A DNA stretch of 64,000 nucleotides from Flavobacterium aciduliphilum (GTDB lineage Bacteria > Bacteroidota > Bacteroidia > Flavobacteriales > Flavobacteriaceae), in assembly GCF_003268855.1 (NCBI RefSeq), contig NZ_QLSZ01000006.1, forward strand, positions 124,001 to 188,000, given 5' to 3'. The notes below the pieces were generated by a model that saw only the letters and a program-made list of their open reading frames with translations, was not told the DNA's origin and ran no database searches. This document shows positions 25,232 through 34,186 of the stretch, piece after piece; positions within the stretch are counted from its first letter, which is position 1; every line of letters starts with the position of its first letter. Position numbers and translations under genes: made by a program.

Positions 25232-26233
25232 TTACGGTTTGGATTTTGCTTCTTCTCGTGCTTTTTTTGCAGCTTCTCGATCGGAAATTGCTTTTTGTCT
25301 TTTTTCTTCAGCGGCTTTTTTACGATCTTCTATTTGTTTTTGTCTGTCTTCTTGTGATTTTTTCTTAGCTGCTTCCGCTTCCGCTTTTTTATCTACAGTT
25401 GGAGTTGTTTCGGTTCCTTTAACAGTACTAGTTCCTCCAGACGTTTCAGAATTACTTTTATCAGAAACTGTGCCATTTTTTTTAGCATTTTTTTCTTCTA
25501 GTAATTTTTTTCTGTTTTCTTCCGCTTCTTTTCTTTTTTCTTCGGCAGCTAGTTTTTTATCTTCAATCATTTGAAGTCTTGCTGCTTTTCGCTCTTCTGA
25601 TTTTTTTTGTCTCTCTGAAAGTTCAGGATTATCGTCTATCAACTCTTGTTTACGCTCTTTTTCTTCTTCTAAACGTTGTTGTTTTTTTGACATTTGTTCT
25701 CTTTTCTCAGCACGAGTCAATACATTAACAACTTTATCACTAATGTCGTGTTTTTTTGCGGCAAAAAGCATGGTAAGGTCTGAAGATTTATCAAAAATAT
25801 AATCGTATTTTTTTGCTTCAGCAATATCTTGAACAGCATTAAAAACTTGGTCTTGTATAGGTTTTATTAACACGGTTTTTTGAACAATTAAATCACCATT
25901 TGGGCCGAAACGTTTTTGAGTGTATTGTAACAATTCATTTTCTTGAAAAGCAATTTCTTCCTCTCGTTCTTCTATAAGTTCTTTTGTTAGTAAAACGCGT
26001 TCTGTTTTTAACGCTTCTTTAAGTTTGTTGATATCACTTTTTTTAGTTTCAATTTCTTGCTTCCATTTCTCAGCTTTTTGATCTAATTGATTTTTCGCTT
26101 CGGCATAACTAGGAACTTTTTCGAGAATATATTCCATGTCAATATATCCAATTCGGATGCCTCTACTTTGAGCAATTCCATTATAATTCATTAATAATGA
26201 AATTGTTAATATTGTAATAAGATATTTCTTCAT
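25232..26233 (-). CDS. Periplasmic chaperone, OmpH/Skp family with long charged tail
   Basis: A 333-residue protein from the ATG at 26233 (MKKYLITILTISLLMNYNGIAQ, a signal peptide). Residues 25-170 are a Skp domain (IGYIDMEYILEKVPSYAEAK; KKYDYIFDKSSDLTMLFA). From about residue 175 onward there is a long Lys/Glu/Arg-rich, helical low-complexity tail broken by a Ser/Thr/Gly segment (SNSETSGGTSTVKGTE). Ordinary Skp ends near 165 residues, so the tail is an addition of about 160. It directly follows bamA, consistent with outer-membrane protein assembly. Confidence 0.88.
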   Translation of the reverse strand: MKKYLITILTISLLMNYNGIAQSRGIRIGYIDMEYILEKVPSYAEAKNQLDQKAEKWKQEIETKKSDINKLKEALKTERVLLTKELIEEREEEIAFQENELLQYTQKRFGPNGDLIVQKTVLIKPIQDQVFNAVQDIAEAKKYDYIFDKSSDLTMLFAAKKHDISDKVVNVLTRAEKREQMSKKQQRLEEEKERKQELIDDNPELSERQKKSEERKAARLQMIEDKKLAAEEKRKEAEENRKKLLEEKNAKKNGTVSDKSNSETSGGTSTVKGTETTPTVDKKAEAEAAKKKSQEDRQKQIEDRKKAAEEKRQKAISDREAAKKAREEAKSKP

Positions 26234-26265
26234 AAGCTTTATATTTGAAATGTTAAGCAAATATA

Positions 26266-28953
26266 CTAAAATTGTTGTCCAATAATAAAATGAGTTTGCC
26301 ATCCACTTTTAACGGAGGAACCTGGAACAGGATCAAAGCCATGTGCAAAATCAATTCCAAGTAATCCAAAAGCAGGCATAAAGATTCTCAAACCAAACCC
26401 AGCGGATCGTTGTATAACAAACGGATTATATACCTGAAAATTGTCATAAGACGCTCCTGCTTCTAAAAATGACAATCCATAGATTGACGCACTCGCTTTT
26501 AATGTGATGGGATATCTCATTTCTAAAGAGAATTTATTGTAAATCGTTCCTCCATAGGCTGACGATAACGATTGGTTTGGGTATCCTCTTAATTGGATTA
26601 CTTCACGACCATCTAAGGCATAGCTGGCTAAACCGTCACCTCCAACGAAGAATCGTTCAAATGGAACTACGCCACGAGATGAATTGTAGGCGCCAAGATA
26701 CCCAAATTCGCCCAAAGTTCTTAATACTAATGCTTTTTGATCAGATCCAAAAAGTTTGCTGAACCATTCAAATTTCACTTTCACTTTATAATATTCCAAC
26801 CAGTTGAATCTTTTTTGGTCGATTTTACCAATGTTTGAATCTGCTTTAGAGGCGTCATCATACACGGAGTAGTATCCGGTATAAGAAACGCCATTTACTA
26901 CATATGTACCATATTTTAAATATTCTCCTGGTTGTGCGATATGCCCATCTGGATTAGCAATTGTATTGTAATTTGACCCATCATATAAAATTTTATATTC
27001 AGGTAAATCTTTCAAACTACCATAATCAATCCCATTGAATAACGAATACGGAATGGTAAATTTGGCTGAAATACTAAAATCGGAGCCGCGAGTTGGATAA
27101 ATAGGATTTACTCCTTTGCTATTTCGATTGATCCCTAAATTAAAAGCGAAGTTTTTAGCTGTTCCATTTCCAAACGTAAACAGCCCAGTGTTGTAATTGT
27201 GCAAGTCATAGTGCTGGAAACTTAAACCTGTAGACAATACAAAATAATCATCGGGAACGGTAAGTCTTTTGGCTATACCAACAGACAATGATGTGATGTT
27301 AAAACTTTTACTCTTGTCAATACTGCTATAGGAACCCGAATATAAATATTGTTTACTTTGTGAAATAGAGGTTGAGAAACTAATAGGTTTTTTGCCGCCA
27401 AACCAAGGTTCAGAAAAAGATAAACTATACGTTCGGTAAAAAGTACTTGCTTGTAAACGCAAGGATACTTTTTGTCCATCTCCCATAGGAAGTGGGTGAT
27501 AGGCTTCTTTTTTGAAAATATTGTGGACGGAAAAGTTGTTAAACGACAAGCCTAAGGTTCCAATAAATCCACCGCCTCCATAACCTCCTTGAAGCTCTAC
27601 TTGACTCGATCCTTTTTCGACCAAATTGTATTCAATATCAACCGTTCCTGCTGTTGGGTCAACATTTTTAAATTTGGGATCAATAGCTTCAGGGTCGAAG
27701 AAACCCAATTGTCCTATTTCACGAATGGTTCGTACCAAGTCTTCTTTACTATATTTTTCTCCCGGTTTTGTGCGTAATTCACGATAAATTACTTTGTCGT
27801 TTGTTTTGTCGTTTCCTACTACGGAAATTTTGTTAAAATACGCAACAGGACCTTCCGTAACTCGAATTTCAAAATCAATCGTGTCATTTACTGTTTTTAC
27901 TTCAACGGGATTAATAGTGGAAAATAAGTATCCATTATTTTGGTATAGATTAGTAATGTCCTCTCCATCTGGTTTTGTTTTGTCTGCAATTCGTTTTTCT
28001 AATAAAACCCCATTATAAGCATCCCCTTTTTTTATTCCCAATAAACCACTAAGCGTTTGGTCTGAATAAATAGAATTTCCTAAAAACTTAATATTTCCAA
28101 AGTAATATTTATGCCCTTCTTCAACTTTTATATTGATGGCTAGTTTGTTTTTCTTTTTGTCTAACCAAATCGAATCTGAAACTATACGTGCGTCTCGATA
28201 TCCTTTTTCTTTGTATTTGTCTGTTATTTTTTCTAAATCCTCTTCATATTTTTTCTTGATAAATTTAGAAGCTTTAAAAATACGAATAGGATTGATTTGT
28301 TTGGTGTTTTTCATAGCACTTCGAAGTTTTTTATCCGTAAACATTTCATTGCCTTCGAAAGTGATTTTTTTGATTTTAATTTTGTCCCCTTTGTCAATAG
28401 TTACCACCATATTAACAGAATTTCCAGTCGTGTCTGCAGGAATTGTTCTGATGTTCGTTTTGGTGTTGAAAAAGCCATCTTTTTTATACTTGTTTTCTAG
28501 ATAATTCTTGGTCGTAGTGAGCAAGTTCTCATTAACAATTTTCCCTTTTGTTAGTGAGTTTTCTTTGATTAAATCATCTACTTTATTTTTTTTGACCCCA
28601 ACAAATTTCACCTCGTTTAGTTTTGGTAACTCTACAATATCCAGATCCAAGTAAATACTATCGCCTTTGACTTCATTTACATAAAAGTCTATATCGCTAA
28701 AGAGCCCGAGTTTCCCCAGTTTTTTTATAGCACTTGTAATTTCTTCTCCAGGAACTGTGATTTTTTGTCCTTTTTCTAATCCAGCAAAAGTCACAATAGT
28801 TTGTTGATTGTAACTGGTTTTTCCTTTAACCGTAACATTTCCTAAAATGAATTTTTTTCCTTGATCAAACGGTAATCTATCTTGTCCAATGGCTTGAAAG
28901 GTTATTCCTAAAAAAAATAAGGTTGCCAATAAAAAGTAATGTTTTTGTATCAC
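26266..28953 (-). CDS. bamA: Outer membrane protein assembly factor BamA
   Basis: An 895-residue protein from a GTG at 28953, five bases after the uppS stop, which yields a clean signal peptide (IQKHYFLLATLFFLGITFQAIGQ). Upstream ATGs would bury this signal behind about 50 charged residues and overlap uppS by up to 137 bases. POTRA domains occupy about residues 30-440 (GNVTVKGKTSYNQQTIV; KITFEGNEMFTDKKLRSAM; FGNIKFLGNSIYSDQTLSG; KISVVGNDKTNDKVIYREL). The C-terminal barrel has the conserved FFVGGDGLASYALDGREVIQLRG region and ends in an aromatic strand (GWQTHFIIGQQF). BamA inserts barrel proteins into the outer membrane. Confidence 0.95.
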   Translation of the reverse strand: MIQKHYFLLATLFFLGITFQAIGQDRLPFDQGKKFILGNVTVKGKTSYNQQTIVTFAGLEKGQKITVPGEEITSAIKKLGKLGLFSDIDFYVNEVKGDSIYLDLDIVELPKLNEVKFVGVKKNKVDDLIKENSLTKGKIVNENLLTTTKNYLENKYKKDGFFNTKTNIRTIPADTTGNSVNMVVTIDKGDKIKIKKITFEGNEMFTDKKLRSAMKNTKQINPIRIFKASKFIKKKYEEDLEKITDKYKEKGYRDARIVSDSIWLDKKKNKLAINIKVEEGHKYYFGNIKFLGNSIYSDQTLSGLLGIKKGDAYNGVLLEKRIADKTKPDGEDITNLYQNNGYLFSTINPVEVKTVNDTIDFEIRVTEGPVAYFNKISVVGNDKTNDKVIYRELRTKPGEKYSKEDLVRTIREIGQLGFFDPEAIDPKFKNVDPTAGTVDIEYNLVEKGSSQVELQGGYGGGGFIGTLGLSFNNFSVHNIFKKEAYHPLPMGDGQKVSLRLQASTFYRTYSLSFSEPWFGGKKPISFSTSISQSKQYLYSGSYSSIDKSKSFNITSLSVGIAKRLTVPDDYFVLSTGLSFQHYDLHNYNTGLFTFGNGTAKNFAFNLGINRNSKGVNPIYPTRGSDFSISAKFTIPYSLFNGIDYGSLKDLPEYKILYDGSNYNTIANPDGHIAQPGEYLKYGTYVVNGVSYTGYYSVYDDASKADSNIGKIDQKRFNWLEYYKVKVKFEWFSKLFGSDQKALVLRTLGEFGYLGAYNSSRGVVPFERFFVGGDGLASYALDGREVIQLRGYPNQSLSSAYGGTIYNKFSLEMRYPITLKASASIYGLSFLEAGASYDNFQVYNPFVIQRSAGFGLRIFMPAFGLLGIDFAHGFDPVPGSSVKSGWQTHFIIGQQF

Positions 28954-28957
28954 GTTT

Positions 28958-29704
28958 TTATTGGTTTTTAATTTGTTCGCTTGTTTTTCCAAATCTTCGT
29001 TCTCTTTTTTGATAGCTAATGATGGCTTCATATAAATGTTCTTCTGTAAAATCGGGCCACAAAACATCAGTGAAAAATAATTCTGCATAGGCAATTTGCC
29101 AGAGTAAGAAATTACTAATTCTATGTTCGCCGCTTGTTCGTATTAACAAATCTACATCGGGTAAATCATGTGTGTAAAGATGCTGATTTATAATTGATTC
29201 ATCAATAGTATCTATCGAAATTATATTATTTTTAACTTTATCGCTTATGTTTTTAACAACATTTAGTAATTCTTCTCTTGAACCATAGCTCAGGGCTAAG
29301 GTTAATGTCATTTTGTGGTTCTCTTTTGTTAAAGAAATCACATGGTCTAATTCTTTTCGGGTGCTGTTGGGTAATTTTGAAAGCGTTCCAATGGCGTTCA
29401 ACCGAATGTTGTTGTCAAGGAAAGTTTGAGTTTCTTTTTTTAAAGAACTTACAAGGAGTTTCATAAGCGCTTCTACTTCAAATTTTGGACGATTCCAATT
29501 TTCAGTAGAAAAGGCATATAGGGTTAAATTTTCTACCCCCAATTTGGTACAAGCTTCAACAATTTTTTTTACTGTTTTGGTTCCGTTTTCATGACCAAAA
29601 GTGCGTAAAAACCCTTTTTGTTTGGCCCATCGACCATTGCCATCCATAATAATGGCAACATGTTTGGGGATCGTGTCTTTATTTATATGTTCTTTTAAAC
29701 TCAT
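28958..29704 (-). CDS. uppS: Undecaprenyl diphosphate synthase (cis-isoprenyl transferase)
   Basis: A 248-residue cis-prenyltransferase that makes the C55 lipid carrier for cell-wall and polysaccharide precursors. The ATG at 29704 is preferred because it begins four bases after the DUF6089 stop; an upstream start at 29740 would overlap that gene. The catalytic Asp is in IIMDGNGRWAKQ (Asp21). The family's NLTLYAFSTENWNRP and the C-terminal DLLIRTSGEHRISNFLLWQ and ELFFTDVLWPDF motifs are intact. Confidence 0.95.
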   Translation of the reverse strand: MSLKEHINKDTIPKHVAIIMDGNGRWAKQKGFLRTFGHENGTKTVKKIVEACTKLGVENLTLYAFSTENWNRPKFEVEALMKLLVSSLKKETQTFLDNNIRLNAIGTLSKLPNSTRKELDHVISLTKENHKMTLTLALSYGSREELLNVVKNISDKVKNNIISIDTIDESIINQHLYTHDLPDVDLLIRTSGEHRISNFLLWQIAYAELFFTDVLWPDFTEEHLYEAIISYQKRERRFGKTSEQIKNQ

Positions 29705-29708
29705 TGTC

Positions 29709-30389
29709 TTAATCTGCACAATAGCAAGGTTTTTCTCCAAAAGTATAGGTTAGGGTAAACCCACTAAACACATACCAATCATTGCTATTTAAATTTCCAA
29801 ATTTCAAAGAATCGTAGGGCGATTTACTCGGAGCACTACCATCTATATTGTCAGTCATTGTGTATCTAGCGCCTACTTCAAATCCAATAATCCATTCTTT
29901 AGTTATGTTTGCTTTTATTCCCACAATCATAGGAATTGCAAGAGTACTCCGTGTTCCGTTTGATTTGGTAATTCCATTAGCAACATACAAATCATCGTAA
30001 TTCAAATAGGACAATCCTGAGAAAATGTAGGGCGTGACTTTGGCACCAAATTCATGCAAATTGAAATCAAAATAATTAAATTCAAGTCCAGCCGACAATT
30101 CTTTTATGTTATTTGAAAAATGATATCCTCTATTTTGACGTCCTGGTACATTTGAATCCAAATCGTTTGCTGCAATTTTAGATTGAATATAGGATACCCG
30201 CCAAGAATGTCTTGGGCTTTTATTCCATTTGTACAAAACACCAAAAGCGGCCGCATTAGGATTTACATAATTCGTCTTTCCCACATCACCAATGTAATTA
30301 CTGCCTCCTAAAAAAGCGCCAATTTCGTGAATTTGAGCGTTTAATGTAGTAAAAGACCCCAACAAAACTATAAAAAATATTCTTCTCAT
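29709..30389 (-). CDS. DUF6089 family outer-membrane beta-barrel protein
   Basis: A 226-residue exported protein. The ATG at 30389 (MRRIFFIVLLGSFTTLNAQ) gives a signal peptide and lies 18 bases after a good -7 box; the ATG at 30410 would sit inside that box. The mature part begins IHEIGAFLGGSNYIGDVG and continues as alternating strands to an aromatic end (GFTLTYTFGEKPCYCAD). The family is known in Bacteroidota next to uppS and bamA, and a role near BamA or outer-membrane assembly is inferred only from this conserved placement. Confidence 0.82.
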   Translation of the reverse strand: MRRIFFIVLLGSFTTLNAQIHEIGAFLGGSNYIGDVGKTNYVNPNAAAFGVLYKWNKSPRHSWRVSYIQSKIAANDLDSNVPGRQNRGYHFSNNIKELSAGLEFNYFDFNLHEFGAKVTPYIFSGLSYLNYDDLYVANGITKSNGTRSTLAIPMIVGIKANITKEWIIGFEVGARYTMTDNIDGSAPSKSPYDSLKFGNLNSNDWYVFSGFTLTYTFGEKPCYCAD

Positions 30390-30407
30390 TAATTGAAAAA
30401 TAGCGTG

Positions 30408-30415
30408 CAAATATA
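30408..30415 (-). promoter_or_regulatory. Putative -7 element of the DUF6089-uppS-bamA operon
   Basis: TATATTTG on the minus strand matches TAnnTTTG, 18 bases before the chosen ATG at 30389. It helps rule out the earlier ATG. Confidence 0.6.
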
Positions 30416-30551
30416 ATAATTATCACCACTAATAAAACATGATATTCGTAATTATACTAAATTAATAGGTACGAAAGGATGCTTTCTAGTAAAAAAGCCT
30501 AAAAAAGGACAATTACTAAACGGGAAAAAGTAAATTGTAGTATAAAAAAGA

Positions 30552-31436
30552 TTAATTTCTTTTGTCTTCCCCCCAAAGTAATTTGTTGCGAAGGGTTTTT
30601 AAAAAAGGTTCTTCTTTAATTTCAATCATTTTGATACTAAATGAGGCCTTTTTTATAGTTAGGATCGCATTATTGTTGAGGGTAGCAATTCGAGAATCAA
30701 GAGAGACCAAATATTGTTCCTCACGACCAGAAACTTTTAAGGTGATTTCAGTGTCGTCTGGAATTACTAAAGGACGTGCGTTTAAATTATGTGGTGCAAT
30801 AGGTGTGATGACTAAACCTTTTACTTCTGGTGTTAAAACAGGGCCACCACAACTAAGAGAATAACCTGTTGAGCCTGTTGGAGTAGAAATGATTAAACCA
30901 TCTGCCCAATAAGAGTTTAGGTGTTCATTATTCAGCGCTGTATCAATAGTTATCATAGAAGTAGTATCTTTTCTACTTACGGTTATTTCATTCATCGCAA
31001 AATTTAATTCATGCAACTCTTGATTTTCTTGTGTACAATCTAATTCTAAAAGGGTTCTCTCAGAGATAGTGTATTTCTTCTCAATGACAAATTGCAAAAA
31101 TTGCTCGATGTTATCCTTTTGAACTTTAGCCAAAAAACCAAGTCTACCCGCATTAATACCTAGAATCGGAATCCCAGAATCTTTCACATAGGTCGCAGCT
31201 CTTAATATAGTTCCATCGCCACCAATGCTGATAAGTAAATCAAAGGTTTTGTCTAAACAAGTGTGAGTGTTAAATGTATTGTATTTATTTTTTAAAATTT
31301 CTTCCTTATACAAGATTTCTAGAAATTGTTCTTCTATGACTAATTCAACGAAATTCGAGTTAAAAAACAAAAAGATGTCTTTAATAATGGGTCTCGTATC
31401 ATTTTGATAATATTGTCCGAATATGGCAATTTTCAT
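30552..31436 (-). CDS. nadK: NAD kinase
   Basis: A 294-residue kinase that phosphorylates NAD to NADP. The GGDGTILRAA motif (Asp catalytic), GINAGRLGFLA, and the NAD-binding STPTGSTGYSLSCGGP are all intact. Length is typical. It lies 49 bases downstream of the CBS-domain gene and about 140 bases upstream of the DUF6089 operon. Confidence 0.96.
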   Translation of the reverse strand: MKIAIFGQYYQNDTRPIIKDIFLFFNSNFVELVIEEQFLEILYKEEILKNKYNTFNTHTCLDKTFDLLISIGGDGTILRAATYVKDSGIPILGINAGRLGFLAKVQKDNIEQFLQFVIEKKYTISERTLLELDCTQENQELHELNFAMNEITVSRKDTTSMITIDTALNNEHLNSYWADGLIISTPTGSTGYSLSCGGPVLTPEVKGLVITPIAPHNLNARPLVIPDDTEITLKVSGREEQYLVSLDSRIATLNNNAILTIKKASFSIKMIEIKEEPFLKTLRNKLLWGEDKRN

Positions 31437-31485
31437 AAAAAAATTTTCTGTAAAGATACTTTAATAAATGGTATGGTTATAAAAA

Positions 31486-32145
31486 TTACAGACTTAAATA
31501 TTTGTTTAAATAATCGGAACGTTCTTTCAAATTATTAATATAATTATCTTCTTGATGTTCCGAAAGGATATCATAATTGTATCGCCTAAAGGTTTGAATA
31601 ATATCATTTAATGAGCCTAAAGTGACTTTAATTGTGATTTCAACACATTCGTTGTCTACCTTTGAAATAAAAAAACCAAGAACTTTTCCGTTATTGCTTT
31701 CAATGATTTGCGCTATCTGACTCATGGAATAATCCAATACGTTTTTTCGTACAATAATAATACTTCCCTGTTCTTTTAAAAATGGGGTTTCATAGAACAA
31801 TTTTATCACATCTTCTAATTCGTAATATCCAATATAGGAATTGTTTTCATCTAAAACGGGAACTATATTACTTTGATTATTGGCATAAACCTCGAGGACA
31901 TCCATCAAAAGCATGTTTTTTCGAACAAAAAAGCCTTCTAATGTGTAAAGGTAATCTTTGATTTTTTTTTCGGCTTCAAACGTTTCAATATCTTCAGCCA
32001 CGAGGCACCCTTTATAAATTCCTTCTTCAATTACTGGAAAATGAGAATAGGGAACTTCGGCAAAAAAATTCTGTATATGTGCAATAGATTCTTGAACATC
32101 TATAGCTTTATAATCATTTGAAAGGGAATCAACGATTTCTGTCAT
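31486..32145 (-). CDS. CBS domain-containing protein
   Basis: A 219-residue protein with two CBS-like repeats in about residues 15-120 (HFPVIEEGIYKGCLVAEDIE; IVPVLDENNSYIGYYELEDV) and a C-terminal ACT-like region (IIIVRKNVLDYSMSQIAQII, then ITIKVTLGSLNDIIQTFRRY). CBS pairs bind adenosine nucleotides and often act as sensors. The partner is unknown; the neighbour nadK makes an adenylate-sensing link to NAD(P) supply conceivable. It is divergent from pdxJ. Confidence 0.85.
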   Translation of the reverse strand: MTEIVDSLSNDYKAIDVQESIAHIQNFFAEVPYSHFPVIEEGIYKGCLVAEDIETFEAEKKIKDYLYTLEGFFVRKNMLLMDVLEVYANNQSNIVPVLDENNSYIGYYELEDVIKLFYETPFLKEQGSIIIVRKNVLDYSMSQIAQIIESNNGKVLGFFISKVDNECVEITIKVTLGSLNDIIQTFRRYNYDILSEHQEDNYINNLKERSDYLNKYLSL

Positions 32146-32182
32146 GATCTAAATTCAATAATTTGTGCAAAATAATCAAATT

Positions 32183-32219
32183 TTGGAACATAAAACCTTA
32201 TTTTAACTTTGTATTTTTG
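32183..32219 (+). promoter_or_regulatory. Promoter of pdxJ with tandem -7 elements
   Basis: TTG at 32183-32185, an 18-base spacer, then TAACTTTG (32204-32211), followed without a gap by a second TATTTTTG (32212-32219). Both fit TAnnTTTG; the first has the better spacing. Confidence 0.7.
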
Positions 32220-32258
32220 TGATCAGAATTTCAAAAACGAAATTATTTCAAAAACGAC

Positions 32259-32972
32259 ATGACAAAATTAAGCGTTAATATCAATAAAATTGCAACACTG
32301 AGAAATGCTCGGGGAGGAAATGTGCCCAATGTATTACAAGTGGCAAAAGACATTCAAAAGTTTGGAGCACATGGTGTTACAATTCATCCTCGTCCCGATG
32401 AACGGCATATTCGATACCAAGATGCCCGTGATTTAAAAGCCGTTGTGTATACAGAATACAATATTGAAGGCAATCCACAACATAATTTTATCGATTTGGT
32501 TTTGGAATGTCAACCCAAACAAGTAACCTTGGTTCCCGATGCTATTGGGGCTATAACGTCTTCTGCTGGTTGGGATACAATTAAAAACCAGTCTTACTTG
32601 ACCGATGTTATTCAAGAATTTAAAAGGAACGGAATTCGAACCTCCATTTTTGTTGACCCTATTTTGCAAATGGTAGAAGGGGCTAAAAAGACTGGGACGG
32701 ACAGAATTGAATTGTACACTGAAGAATTTGCCCATCAATTCGAAATAGGAAATCGGAAAGGAATCGAACCTTATACTCAAGCCGCTATTCTAGCGCAAGA
32801 GTTGGATTTAGGAATTAATGCGGGGCACGATTTAAGTTTGGATAACATTAAATTTTTTAAAGAAAATATTCCCGGATTATTAGAAGTTTCCATTGGGCAT
32901 GCTCTAATTTCCGAAGCGCTTTATTTGGGGTTAGATAATGTGGTCAATATGTATTTACAAAAATTAAAGTAA
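32259..32972 (+). CDS. pdxJ: Pyridoxine 5'-phosphate synthase
   Basis: A 237-residue TIM-barrel enzyme that condenses 1-deoxyxylulose 5-phosphate with 3-amino-2-oxopropyl phosphate in the DXP-dependent vitamin B6 route. Family motifs: LSVNINKIATLRNARGG, HGVTIHPRPDERHIR, ELYTEEFA and the C-terminal INAGHDLSLDNI with EVSIGHALISEAL. Length is normal. The hydrolase gene starts one base after the stop. Confidence 0.96.
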   Translation: MTKLSVNINKIATLRNARGGNVPNVLQVAKDIQKFGAHGVTIHPRPDERHIRYQDARDLKAVVYTEYNIEGNPQHNFIDLVLECQPKQVTLVPDAIGAITSSAGWDTIKNQSYLTDVIQEFKRNGIRTSIFVDPILQMVEGAKKTGTDRIELYTEEFAHQFEIGNRKGIEPYTQAAILAQELDLGINAGHDLSLDNIKFFKENIPGLLEVSIGHALISEALYLGLDNVVNMYLQKLK

Positions 32973-32973
32973 A

Positions 32974-33735
32974 ATGCTCTATTCAAGAATTGAAGGTGTA
33001 GGAAAACCATTGTTGATTATTCACGGATTTTTAGGGATGTCAGACAATTGGAAGTCACTAGGTTCGCAATATGCTGCCGAAGGTTTTCAAGTACATTTGT
33101 TAGATCTAAGAAATCACGGAAAGAGTTTTCATTCAAACGATTTTAGTTATGATGTCATGGTTCAAGATGTTTTAGACTATTGTCAGGCACATCAGTCGCA
33201 ACAAGTGTCTATCATAGGACATTCTATGGGAGGAAAAGTGGCTATGCTTTTTGCTACTACTTATCCAGATTATGTCGAAAAATTAGTCGTTGCCGATATC
33301 GGGCCTAAATATTATGCCCCTCATCATCAAGATATTTTAGCGGGTTTAAATGCTGTCGATTTTAACTCTCAGCCGAGTCGTAATGAGGTAGAAGAAACCT
33401 TGTATCCGTACATTCCCGATTTTGGAACCCGACAATTTTTAATGAAGAATCTTTATTGGAAAACCCCTGGGCAATTGGCTTTTCGATTTAATTTGGATGT
33501 GTTTAACGAAAAAACAGAAACTATTGGAACCGCTTTGCCTAGAGGAGCTCATTTTAATAAACCAACCTTGTTTATTCGTGGCGGGAACTCTAAATATATT
33601 TTAGAGACGGACGTGCCAGAAATAAAAGAACATTTTCCTAATGTTCAATTAGCAACGATTCCTAACGTTGGACATTGGCTTCATGCAGAAAATCCAAAAC
33701 AATTCTTCTATGAAACGGCAAGGTTTTTGAGATAA
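32974..33735 (+). CDS. Alpha/beta-fold hydrolase (YbfF-like)
   Basis: A 253-residue esterase/thioesterase-like hydrolase. The oxyanion region is PLLIIHGFLG, the nucleophile Ser84 lies in IIGHSMGG, and the catalytic His is in TIPNVGHWLHAENPKQF. The compact cap and the DLRNHGKSFHSNDF segment resemble E. coli YbfF acyl-CoA thioesterase. The true substrate is unknown. It is coupled to pdxJ (one-base gap) and followed by a small membrane protein. Confidence 0.88.
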   Translation: MLYSRIEGVGKPLLIIHGFLGMSDNWKSLGSQYAAEGFQVHLLDLRNHGKSFHSNDFSYDVMVQDVLDYCQAHQSQQVSIIGHSMGGKVAMLFATTYPDYVEKLVVADIGPKYYAPHHQDILAGLNAVDFNSQPSRNEVEETLYPYIPDFGTRQFLMKNLYWKTPGQLAFRFNLDVFNEKTETIGTALPRGAHFNKPTLFIRGGNSKYILETDVPEIKEHFPNVQLATIPNVGHWLHAENPKQFFYETARFLR

Positions 33736-33752
33736 ACTTAAAAAAATTAAAA

Positions 33753-34097
33753 ATGAAAATACTAACTCGAATATTTATCACGTCTTTATTAGTTACGGCT
33801 ATTTCCTATTTGATGAAAGGGGTCATTATAGATGAATTTTATACAGCGGTAAAAGTAGCAATAGTGCTGGGATTGCTCAATTTTTTTGTAAAACCTATCC
33901 TTGTTTTGTTTACTATGCCTATCACTTTTTTTACGTTAGGTTTCTTTCTATTGGTTATAAATGCTATCATGATTTTACTTTGTGCACATTTTGTTGACGG
34001 ATTTCGAGTCCAATCCTTATGGACTGCAATGCTGTTTAGTGTAATATTATCTCTTTCACAATCATTAGTTTATAAGCTCACAGACAAAGGAAAATAA
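33753..34097 (+). CDS. Phage holin family (mycobacterial 4 superfamily) membrane protein
   Basis: A 114-residue protein with four membrane helices (about residues 5-20, 32-47, 52-82 and 90-105), including VKVAIVLGLLNFFVKPILVL and TLGFFLLVINAIMILL, the pattern of the widespread PF04020 family. Despite the family name there is no phage context here. Function is unknown. It ends the pdxJ operon. Confidence 0.85.
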   Translation: MKILTRIFITSLLVTAISYLMKGVIIDEFYTAVKVAIVLGLLNFFVKPILVLFTMPITFFTLGFFLLVINAIMILLCAHFVDGFRVQSLWTAMLFSVILSLSQSLVYKLTDKGK

Positions 34098-34122
34098 TAG
34101 TTTAAAAATCAGTAAAATAAAA

Positions 34123-34153
34123 TTGGTTGGGTTGTAGAAATGTTATAATTTTG
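34123..34153 (+). promoter_or_regulatory. Promoter of tig embedded in an inverted repeat
   Basis: TTG at 34123-34125, a 20-base spacer, then TAATTTTG (34146-34153), 33 bases before the tig ATG. An inverted repeat, TTGGGTTG (34127-34134) with CAACCCAA (34154-34161), encloses the -7 box and could serve as an operator or as the terminator of the upstream operon. Confidence 0.7.
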
Positions 34154-34186
34154 CAACCCAATTTTAGTATGTAAAAAATATAAAAA

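Noticed and set aside
28133..28504. A 123-codon plus-strand frame opposite the bamA POTRA region
   Set aside because: Hydrophobic Phe/Leu/Ser-rich translation is a typical by-product of the reverse strand of Lys/Glu-rich genes.
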